A stretch of 64,000 bases of DNA from Amoebophrya sp. A120 (lineage: Eukaryota > Sar > Dinophyceae > Syndiniales > Amoebophryaceae). The notes under the pieces are model-generated. The model saw only the letters and a list, made by a program, of their open reading frames with translations, made no database searches and was not told where the DNA came from. Position numbers and translations under genes: made by a program. Every line of letters begins with the position of its first letter. Position 1 is the first letter of the stretch. The DNA lies in contig CAJINV010000013.1 in NCBI GenBank assembly GCA_905178155.1, positions 2,848,158 to 2,912,157 of the forward strand, written 5' to 3'. Below are positions 35,009 to 44,800 of the stretch, in pieces.

Positions 35009-38000
35009 TCAGATCTTGTCTCGCAGAGTGGATGCTCGCACACCCAAGAGCCTCAGTTCCAATTTCTTCTCTCCGACCGCGGGCAAAAATGCTCCTCCCC
35101 CGGTGCTGCTACTTCCACCGGCGAACAATCCGGTCAAGGCCGAAACCGCCTTACTGTTCTCCAGCGAGGGGGCAAAGAACTTTTCCAGAAACAGCGCCCT
35201 CGCGGTCTCCCGGATCTTCTCCGCCGCGTCTGTAAACTCTGCCAAAGTTTTCGACCGCTGCTCCACCTGAAAGTTGGTCCGCTTGATCTTCACCGTGATG
35301 CACTTTGCCTCCTTTTTTTTCGCAATCAGCTCTTTTGCAGTTTCGGCCGCTAGCTCTTCCAAAATCTCCAGTAGCTTCTCCTTGTTCGATGCGGTCGTGT
35401 TCTGGTCGGTTGCGGAACTATTTCTGCCCCCGATATTGTGACGAAAAATCCCCCCTCCCCATATTGAAAACGCATCCGTCTGGAAATTTGTGATGTCTGT
35501 CTTGCAAGAAGGCAAAGCTAGAGGGTCCGCCGCATTATGCAGGCGGTTTGTGGTGCTGTTGGGCTTACAGCGTGGACATTTGCCATGCTAGTCGCCTACG
35601 TCAAAACCTCGCGCCTCACGCTTGGCATACGCCTGCAATCCTCTCCAGCAAGACAGGCCGGATTTGTGTAGGCACATCCAGCGTCAGAAACTTCGTTTCG
35701 ATATGGGGAGGGGGGATTTTTCCCTCTGATACCCGAACGTGCTCTCGTGGCTGATGGACTGCTGCGGCTTTTCCTCGCGTACCTGGGGCAGCCCGTGACT
35801 GGCGAGCACCAGGAACTGCGCCGCCTTCTCGGTCATGGTGCCGAAAAGCAAGCCACGGTGGGTCCAGAGGTCCTGGATTTTGTGCAGCTCCAAGGCGTTC
35901 AAGATCTTTTCCGTCACCTTTCCCACCCCGGACAACTTCCGCACCGATTGCGCCCGCAGCCACTTCAGCATCTTGCGTTCCTCGGCGGGCACGGCGTACT
36001 GGCCGTTCGGTTTTTCCACGTCCGCGCCCATCTTGGCCAGCATGAAATTCTGCCCGGAAATGCCGGCGGACGCAGTCAGATGCAGCTGCGTCGCGATCTC
36101 CCCCCGGATCCTCCGCACCAGGTCACTCGCGTCCTATCACACAGAAAAAAACTGGCAGGTCATTTAATTTGTAATGCAAAAATAAATAGACAAAAAAAAA
36201 CGCATTGCATATCCTACATAGCCTGCTATGAGGCCTCCCATGACAGATTTTTCTGTGTATTTATTTTTGCATTACAAACATGCCCTGCAAGCTTTTTTCT
36301 GTGGGATACGTCCGCTAAGGTTTCCACACCCGCACCGTGGGACAGGTCCAGGTAAAACTCGTCCATCGACGGCACTTTGATAGCGTCCTCGGAGTATTGA
36401 AAGGAAACACGTTGTCCCACCAGCAGAAGACCGATGAAAAGCTTTCTTCGCAAATTTTTCACACGAAAGCTTTTCGTATTGTATGAAGAAAACAATACGG
36501 TGCGCTTTGTGTCAGAATCTCTGTTACAACGCAACTTCAACACGACGACAGCCATCGCTTACACAGGTGTGGCGCTGCGCAACACAGACTTTCGCTTCTT
36601 CGGGTTGAAAAGTTGTCGTGCTGACACGGACATGCAAGTGCAACGCGGCAACTGCTTCCATTGGGAAGTTTCGCAATACAAACACTTCCACATTGATTCA
36701 AGGGTGGGGGCAAGTTTCATTTTGATACGGAGAGAAATTGCTTCAAAATCTCGACCACCTGCTCCGACACTTTCTTGTACTTTTCCATGTTGTATGCATT
36801 GCGAATATGTCTGGTTCTGGAAGAATGCAAGGCCTCTCATGCACGAGGTTTCGCAGAAGGAGAAGCCGGGGCCGGAGGAAGGGAGAGCGCGAGCCTAGCA
36901 TCACAAGTTTTGAGCAGACTCCTCGATGCCTATTCTGCATGAGAAATGTTGCCGCTTCGTAACCGAAACTGGGCACTTTGGTTGGTTACGCAATACAGAT
37001 CTTTGTGTCGATCAGACCTGGCATGACAAACTCAAACCCTTCCAGAGCGACCCACACATGTTTGCAGTGAATACGTTGGGATGCACAAAGTGCAGCCCAA
37101 TATTTTGTCTTTTGCACAACTCCTTGCCGATGAAACCCGGCATGGCGGACCGCACGCCGTAGCGTCGGGCGACGTAGTTGCTGGTGGCAATCATGCCGAT
37201 GCCGCCCACCGCTACCGGTCTTTCGCGGAGGTCCGTGGGGTTCGCCTCGTCGTTCAGCGCGTCGCAATATCAATTGCAGATACGTCTGGGTCTCGAAAAC
37301 CTTGTGATGCGCGTTGCGGGTCACACAATCACAAAAATCTGTCTCGCATGACTTGCAAGAGATGCCCATTTTTGGCCGGGCTGAGAAATAAAACTCTCTC
37401 GTGCACCAGCATAGGCGTAATTATTGTCAAGGGGCTGCGGAAACTACGATGCCAAGGCCTGTAGTCCATATCCGGACAGACTGTGTGGAACAACTTGGAA
37501 GTAGTGCATGACAAGAAAGATCGCTATCTTCCAGACCCGGTTACTTGTATTTGCACTTGATACGCGAATCTCTACGGCGGCATAGAACATGTCCATATCC
37601 ATCACGGCGCAAAACTTTTTTTCCGCAGCTGTACCACTTGAGTTGTTTTTCCCGACGAGGCCACCGCCGCTGCCCGCTGCGCCGGTGCTGGAGTTTGTAT
37701 TGCTACTGTCCAGCAGCAACCTCTCGAGCATGGCGTTTTGCTTGAGAAAATTCTCCAAAAAGCTATCCGCTTCCCGCTGGAACTTTTGCAGCCGCGGAAG
37801 CTTCTGGTTCAGCAGCAAGTCCTCCACGCGCCGGATCTTCGCCGGCTTATTGTAGTCCTGCTTGTGGCTGCTGGTACTACTAGTTGTGCTGTCGGCGTTG
37901 AGCACAAAGTTGTCCGGGTGGTTTTTCAGTTCCGCTTTCAACTCACTTGCCAGCTGCACCTTTTTCTTCACCAACTCGTCCGATTTTGCGTCCAAAATCA

Positions 38001-40826
38001 AGGCGTGCTGCCGGTGCGCGCTGTTCTTGCTCATCTCTTCGATCACCTTTAGCTGCAGCTCTTTGTCATATTTTGCGTTCTTCTCGTTCGCAAAAACGTA
38101 CAGATGCTTGGTCGTGTTCTTGGACGCCGAAGATGTCATCACCTCCTGCTCCGGCGAAGGCGTTGCCTTTTTGGCTTCATCTCCCTGCGAAGAAGAAGAA
38201 GAAGAAGTCAACAGCGCTTGTTGTTTCTCTATTTCTCGCTGCCGAATCTGAGCGAGGGAAAACGCGTCGAGGGGGAGCTTGCTCTCCAAAGTAGCTTCAG
38301 AGCTCGGATCTGCTGGACAATTTTTACCGTTTGGAACTTTGTCCCCTTGAACTACTTCTACGCCCCCGGCGTTTGTTCTTGCGACGGGGTCGTCGTCGTC
38401 GTCCACGGCGGCCCCGTGGAAGTTGTGATGATGTTCATCTGCATAAAAATCGACTTCCCCGGCAGTGTTTTTTTCCTCTGCGATTCCATCGAGCTTGATC
38501 TTGTCCAACCCGATCACAGCCTCCCGAACCGCCAGCTTTTGCTTCTCCTCCTCCGCCAGCTCCGCCTCCACTTCGTTTCGCACCCTATTCGCGAGGGCGT
38601 ACCAAGGACGGACCATTTTCAGTCGGGCTGTAGTACTGGTGGACGTCGAAAGCAGCGTCGTGGACGTAGTTGCGTATTCATGTTTATCACCACTACCGGT
38701 GACTGGTTGTTCGTTCGCAGATACCAAAAGGAAAAATCTCCCCTCCCCATATCAAAACGAAATTTCCGATGCTAGACTTGGATACACAAATCAGATTTGT
38801 GTTGCAGTAGAGGACTGCACGCAGATCCTGAGCCGAGGTGGGGGCCTTTTGGTGTCGGCGCCTAGCATGGTGGACGACTACCCTGTAGGCCTTACAGCAT
38901 TACAAATCGCCTGCATAACGTGGCTGACACCCTGCGCGTCGCTTCTTGCAAGACAGACCCGATCTGTGGCCACAAATCTGCATCACAAATTTTCAGAAGG
39001 ATGCGTTTGCAATATGGGGGCAAGATTTTTCCCCACAATAGCAGAACAATTCTCCAACAAATCCTCGAAAAACTCCTCTATAGGATCGTCGCTAGCTACT
39101 GATCTGTATCAAAAGGAAAAATCCCCCCACCCCCTATCGAAATGGAAATCTGTGATGCGGGATTTGTGTACACAAATCGGCTCTGTCTTGCAGTAGAGGA
39201 CTGCAGACAGATACAAGGCCGGATTAGGGCTGTTTTGGCGTAGGCGCCTAGCAAGGTAGGGACATTCTCTGTAGGCCAGGCAGCACTACAAATTGCCTGC
39301 AGAACGCGGCGGGGTCTTTTCTTTGTCTTCTTGCAATACAGAGACGATTTGTAACCTCAAATCATCATCACAAATTTTGAGAAGTATCCCGCTCTGGCAT
39401 GGGGAGGGGGGATTTTTCCTCACAATAATCTGCTGCTCAACGTCATCCCACCCGCACCGGCTCTATTGCTGTTCTCCCCGGTCGTGTGTGTCGTTGTTCC
39501 ACCGCCGTCCAAAAACCGTGGCCGGGCGGCGCCGCCAAAGCCGCTGGTAGCAGAATGCAACCCGTAGTCTTTGTTGCTTTCAGAATCTACTGCCGAGGCT
39601 GTGGCTCCAGCAAGAATTATTCCTTCGCGGCTCTTTGCAAATCTGCCTGCAGCAGTCCCGGGATGGTACAACCTTGCACTTGATGCGGCAGCAGCATTAC
39701 TAATACTAGTGCTCCCGCCACCACGACCTCCGCCGGCTATTTCTCTACAGTTCGTACCGAGAAACCGCGGGTCCGCATCTAATTTTTCCTTGCACCCAAT
39801 ACTCGGCGGCACGACCGCCGTTTTTTTCCGGAACGCGCTCCGACTCGTCACGAACTCCTCGAAAGCCGCCTCGGCGTTGCGTTGCCTCGTCGCGGTGTCT
39901 TGCTGCTGCTCTTCTTTGGCTCTGGTTTTGGACGGACCCGCACCGCCCGCGACACCACCGTCGCGCAGATACCGCTTCGCCGGCGTCCGCGGAGAGGCGC
40001 CCGAGCTCCTTCTCTTCTGTTTCGCCGTACTGGTCTTGCTACTAACCGCAGGATGCTGAGGTTGAAATGGAAAATTTTGCATGCCTTCTGGCTTCTGCTG
40101 CTGAGCAAGAAGCGCCGCTGCGCCCGCGGACGCGGAGGCGAACTGGCCGCCGCCAAAGTTCATCTGGTTCAGACTCGCGAAATTGAAGCTGGTTTTGTTG
40201 AATTGCCCGGAGCTGCCGCTTGACTGCTGCTGTTGCAACGGTTCCGGCTGACCGGCATTGTTTCTCGACTGCTGGACTGTTCCAGTATAAAAGTTCTGCG
40301 GGGCGGGTTGCTGAAATCCAAACCCTTGTCCGAAGGTAGAAGTTGTAGCTGGATTGCCCCTAGCAAATGCGCTGGACGAAAAGCTGTTTTGCTGTCCGAA
40401 CACCGCGGAATTATTAAAACTAAATCCAGCGCCAAAAGCCCCGCCGAATGGTACCGCTGGGGATGTTGAACTACCAACGCCTTTTGGCACGGAAGGCGGA
40501 GCTCCTCCAAACACAGCCCCGGGCTCTTGTCCTGAAAATGGTGGCCGACCTCCGGGAACTGCAGTGCGTTCGGGGAAACTAGCCGCACCCGAAGCTGCAG
40601 CTGCGCTCGAGCCACTACTGAAGGCGGAGTTTCCTCCCAGGGAGGTCTTTTTCCCTTGCGCAGTGAACGAGGACTGCATTTTTGTTTTTGAAAATGGTGA
40701 GTTGAAAACAAATTGACGTCCTCCACCGCGGGTCTTATGGGAGTAGAGGTGGTATGGGTATCTGTCGGCGCCGCATCTCAAATAAACATTCCTTAAAAGT
40801 AGAAGTGCAGCTGTAGTGTATTTCAT
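35009..40826 (-). CDS. POLK: Y-family DNA polymerase kappa with long low-complexity N-terminal extension
   Basis: Translesion DNA polymerase of the DinB/kappa branch, acting on damaged template DNA in the nucleus. Eight exons: 39428-40826, 39041-39106, 37563-38721, 37074-37267, 36728-36792, 36309-36394, 35732-36134, 35009-35433. Visible in order: N-clasp helices ending [14 protein letters not shown]; palm start [11 protein letters not shown] with metal-binding Asp; fingers [20 protein letters not shown] and [27 protein letters not shown]; catalytic [10 protein letters not shown] with Asp-Glu; [20 protein letters not shown]; thumb Hh[12 protein letters not shown]; little finger [16 protein letters not shown]. 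Total about 1,260 residues; human pol kappa is about 870. The extra length is an N-terminal Phe/Gly/Ser/Gln-rich region with nucleoporin-like FG spacing. No C-terminal UBZ zinc finger is visible. ATG at 40826 was chosen; 40679 is an alternative. All seven introns are introners. Confidence 0.92.
35434..35731. mobile_element. Introner, family F, in POLK
   Basis: TATTGTGACGAAAAATCCCC at the left, GGGGGGATTTTTCCCTCTGA at the right. Duplication cccga. Excision gives HESTFGGRNSS in frame. Confidence 0.92.
36135..36308. mobile_element. Introner, family G, in POLK
   Basis: TATCACACAGAAAAAAACTG at the left, AGCTTTTTTCTGTGGGATA at the right. Duplication cgtcc. Confidence 0.9.
36395..36727. mobile_element. 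Introner, diverged family B, in POLK
   Basis: TATTGAAAGGAAACACGTTG at the left, GGGTGGGGGCAAGTTTCATT at the right. Duplication cggag is perfect although the ends have drifted. Confidence 0.85.
36793..37073. mobile_element. Introner, family A, in POLK
   Basis: TATGCATTGCGAATATGTCT at the left, CCCACACATGTTTGCAGTGA at the right. Duplication gttg. Confidence 0.87.
37268..37562. mobile_element. Introner, family A, in POLK
   Basis: TATCAATTGCAGATACGTCT at the left, TTACTTGTATTTGCACTTGA at the right. Duplication cgcaa/cgcga. Confidence 0.87.
38722..39040. mobile_element. Introner, family F, in POLK
   Basis: TACCAAAAGGAAAAATCTCC at the left, CAAGATTTTTCCCCACAATA at the right. Duplication gcaga. 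Excision joins ENCSA to NEQPV. Confidence 0.9.
39107..39427. mobile_element. Introner, family F, in POLK
   Basis: TATCAAAAGGAAAAATCCCC at the left, GGGGGGATTTTTCCTCACAA at the right. Duplication atctg. It is separated from its sister copy at 38722 by a 66-nt exon. Confidence 0.92.
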
Positions 40827-41846
40827 AGGACCACGAAAAACAGCTCTATCGCTAAAAGCCAAAAATTGTACGCTTCCATCTGGTTTACGAGGCAGAGAAA
40901 CAGAAACATGAACAGAAAGCGCAGCTGCATGGCGCCATATCTATCTTTGTTGAAGTGGAAGCGAAGACTGAGCAGAAGTTGTAGTATGTGAAATTAGCTC
41001 TGGAAGACTACACACGACAGGAAGGAGGTCCTGAAAAAACGATTGTACGGCTCTCGACATCAAACGATCAAGGATTGGCTTTCGTGATGAATCGCCCTTG
41101 GCTTCTTATATCCAGGCTCTGATGTTTGATTTCACCCATTCGGACCCAGCTTCTCAATGTATCGAAGTAATATAGGCACATATTAGCGGATGCAAAGGAC
41201 AAAGAATGCTTTCTTTCAACGATTCTAGAAATAACGACTTGCGCTTGTTGTTTGCCTCGGACGATAAGCCACGGCGCCTTTTCGTGAGGTACTAAAAATG
41301 AAGTATTTTGGGCTTCCGAGTAGACACGCGGACAGAACACATCGGAGTCTTCATCGTAGGCGGTTGTGCACCAGAAGATTCCTACTTCGAATCTCTGCAG
41401 TCTACTCCGACGAATGCGTTTTGATGTGACGTTCGTTGAAATTTCAGCAAAAGTAGCTTTTCATGTCAACTACATGTTGGTTCGCGACGAGATCGCGACG
41501 AGGTCGTGGCTTCCCAGCAGGAACTACTTGTCTTCCCCATTTCACTTTTAGCTGCGAAAGTCGGCTGCCTTTGCGAAGTTCACGTGTTCTTTTTACCGTA
41601 TGATTTTTTGACCGTTAAAACTCAAAAAATTTCATCATAACTTCACAAAAAAACCACCTCGACATTCGCGTTTTTCTCGTTCGGTCCTTCCCAAAACCAG
41701 AAAACGAAAAAATTGCGGAACAGAAGAGGTATCTGTAACGAGGACTTGTGCACCCGGACAGTTCCTGAAAGTAATCCGGAGGCCACGACCCGACGTCGAC
41801 GACAATGGGGATAGAGTATGATAAACTGGCCCAGGCCCACAACACC
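40827..41846. other. Intergenic, no gene supported
   Basis: 5' flank of POLK and 3' flank of the START gene. Only short frames. Confidence 0.5.
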
Positions 41847-44800
41847 CGGTTACAACTGCTCTCCCCCACCAGTCGCTTTTTCCCATTCCTCGGCACAGAC
41901 CTTGCGCAGATCCCGCGCCATTTGGTCCATTACCGGGTAAGACGCACGACACACCACCCGTCCGGCCAGGGAGGACTTGCCGACGCTGCCGCGCGGGTTC
42001 AAGTGGGACACGAGCAGCACGTCGGTGAGCGGCTCCGCGTCCGCGGACGTCGCGACAGGCGTCTGATAGTATAGTTTTGCCTTTGCGCGACAAGTTCTCA
42101 TATAAGCAAGTACAACATCTTCGACGTGATGATTTTGGCTCCACGCCTCGTAGCTCCTACACATTTTGATTTTCTACCTGGAAAAAAAATCACAATTTAC
42201 TCAAGAACGCAAAAAAAAAATGATCACTTATCAAACCGAATATAGTAGTACCGCAAACCAGCAGCTGCTGCTCAAATTTCCGAGCACGTGCTGCTTCACC
42301 GGGTCTGAGCTTGCCGGCTCGACCGACTTCGACAAAACCGCGAAGGTCCCGTCGTCGATTTCAAAGGGCCGGGTCGCGCACACGAAGATCCGGCTGGAGA
42401 CGAGAGAAAATCCGGCGTACACACCGGTTTTCACGAGCACAGGCCCGTTGGATTCCGAGTAGTGTTCTTCCAGTACCTGCGAGCCGATGCAGCTCCGGTC
42501 GATTTTCGGGTACAAAACCGGGTCCGCGAGCACCTTCTGGATGAACCGTGCGGGGTAGGGAAGCCGGATGTACACCAGCATCGACCGCCAAATCTTGTTG
42601 CACGGGTGCTCCACCGAGGAAATCACGATGTCGGTCAGGGCGTCAGAGTTGCTGGAAGAGTTATTGTTCTTTGTCTTGTTCGACGTCGTCCCACCTTTAT
42701 TTTTCATCGTCGACATGGGGATGGCGACCTGCCGGCCTAAATGAAACGTGGTCCGAAACAATTCCGCGATCAGTGAGTGGATTTGCATCGAGCTCGGCGA
42801 GATTTGCGCGTTCAAATCCAGAAACTGCTTTGCTCGCGACATCCAGGCTGATTTGATCACCCGGTCACCGGCTACATTCGTCCCTGTTGATGCGCCGCTC
42901 TCGTTCTCGAAGGCCAGCATGCGCCACGCACGCCAGATCTGCATGTTCAGCCGCATCACTGGCATGAAGGGCTCGCGCTCGCAGATCTTCGCCCGCGGAA
43001 CTTCGTGCTCCACTTGTTCCACGAGGAACGGGCTGGCGTCCTGCAAAATTTCCTCCAGGTTGAGAATTTTCTGACCACCCGGAGAAGATCTACTTTGGCT
43101 CGTCGAAGTAGCTGAATTATTTTTACAACCTTGGTTCATCATCCTGTGGTCCCGACCCGTTGTACTTCTAGATGCATTCGGTGAGCAAGTTGCTCCTCCT
43201 TCTTGCGGACTAGAAGATGTTGACACAACCGTCGTGGTTGTTTTGTTCAGCAATTTCACAACATTGTTCCCCGCACCACCGCCATTCGTCGAGTTGTTGC
43301 TGCTAATGTTATTTCCGTTAAACGAACACCGCGAAACCCGGTCGGAAAGTGCGTGCGGGGAGTAGAAGCTCGCGTCGGTCCAGCGGTCGCAGTTCACGAT
43401 CTTGTCCGGTGTGTCGTCGGTAGTTTGCTGCCCCCGCTCAAAGTTGCGTAGTTGTGCATCATCGGGGTCCAGGCTGTGGGAATGGCTGTTGTCCTTGCTG
43501 GTAGCGCGGCTGGTCGCCGCGCCGCTTGTGTGCTTGCTCGAAGCGTGGGCGGAAGTCGCTGTTGATGACGAGGAACCATTCATGACTCCAGTGTGGTAAG
43601 GTGAAGAAGTCTCTTGTGGTGGTTTGGAACATAAACTTTTGCCGCCGTACTTGTGAAGAGACGACGTGTGGCTATCGATATGCTCCTGCAGCGTAGTAGT
43701 TGTCCGACTACTGGACCGACTTTCATCTGGCACAACAAACTTTTGGAAATTATCGGTTTGGTACTGTTGGTGCCCCTGCGCCGCCTGCCCTGCTCTTTCT
43801 CTTTGAAGATGTTGACTGGCATTTTGACTTTTAGTACTGTTACCCCCTGCTGCAGACGTGCCAGATCTTGATCGGTGGACAAAACTGCCTGGCTCCCTTG
43901 CAGGAGCTGGCCACCCGTTCACCGAGGCGCTGCTCCAGTAGCTGCTGGCAGAGGTGGTGCTTTTGTGCACCAGCTTCTTATGATGATTGTTCACCCCCGG
44001 CTTCAGAGGCGTTCCTCGAGACAGCATATTTTGATCCTCGTCGGTACCACTGATCGGCTCGAAGCTCGCGACTTCGGCAGGCAGAATCGAGTGGATCTCG
44101 CCCTTGGCCTATCCGGTGTAAAACCGTGTTCACCTGCGCCCCAGAGTTAAGATCGCGGCTTTGCTACACAAATCAATAAGGCTTGGCTGTCCGGCATGAC
44201 AAGTTTAGAACTTCTCTACCGCAGTCGCCGGCAAGACAAATTTACGGCTCTAGTGCAGGCACATCGCAAATGTAGCTCCTCGTCCTGATTTGCTATAGAG
44301 CGTGACACAGTCCCAGACAGCAATCGAAAATATCCCTCCTGTGGCTTGCAGGGCAAGACAATCTGGTTACGCCACTTTCTTGCATGACAACTCTAGGGCG
44401 GGGACGAAGTTACAGAGGATATGATCCTGCTCAACCGGTACAGTGCGAGCCGGGACGCGATTTCGATCTGCCGCGATGACGTGAGGCAAATCGCGACCAG
44501 CCCCCAAAAAACCGTAAACGACGCATCGGAGGTAACCAAAATCACGATGGCCGCGGTATGGCACGCTCAGGCGGTACAATCTCAACTGTTGCAATGAAGT
44601 GAGTCTGAAGCTTGCTTTGCATGAAAAGCAGTAGGAACATGAACTACACGCACAGCCTCTTCCGCTTTTCGCAATACAAATCATGTCGCCGGATTTAGGT
44701 GCGTTCTGGAGATCCGGAACTTGCCATGTGCAATCCTGTGCAAATAGGCTAGATCCTGCACTTTTTGCATTACAGCTTTCCGTCTCTATTGTAACACTTG

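Noticed and set aside
39420-40862. A separate nucleoporin-like gene
   Set aside because: The frame has no stop before the family F introner and continues in frame through the 66-nt exon into the polymerase, so a single gene is simpler; the first codon of the reported frame is not ATG.
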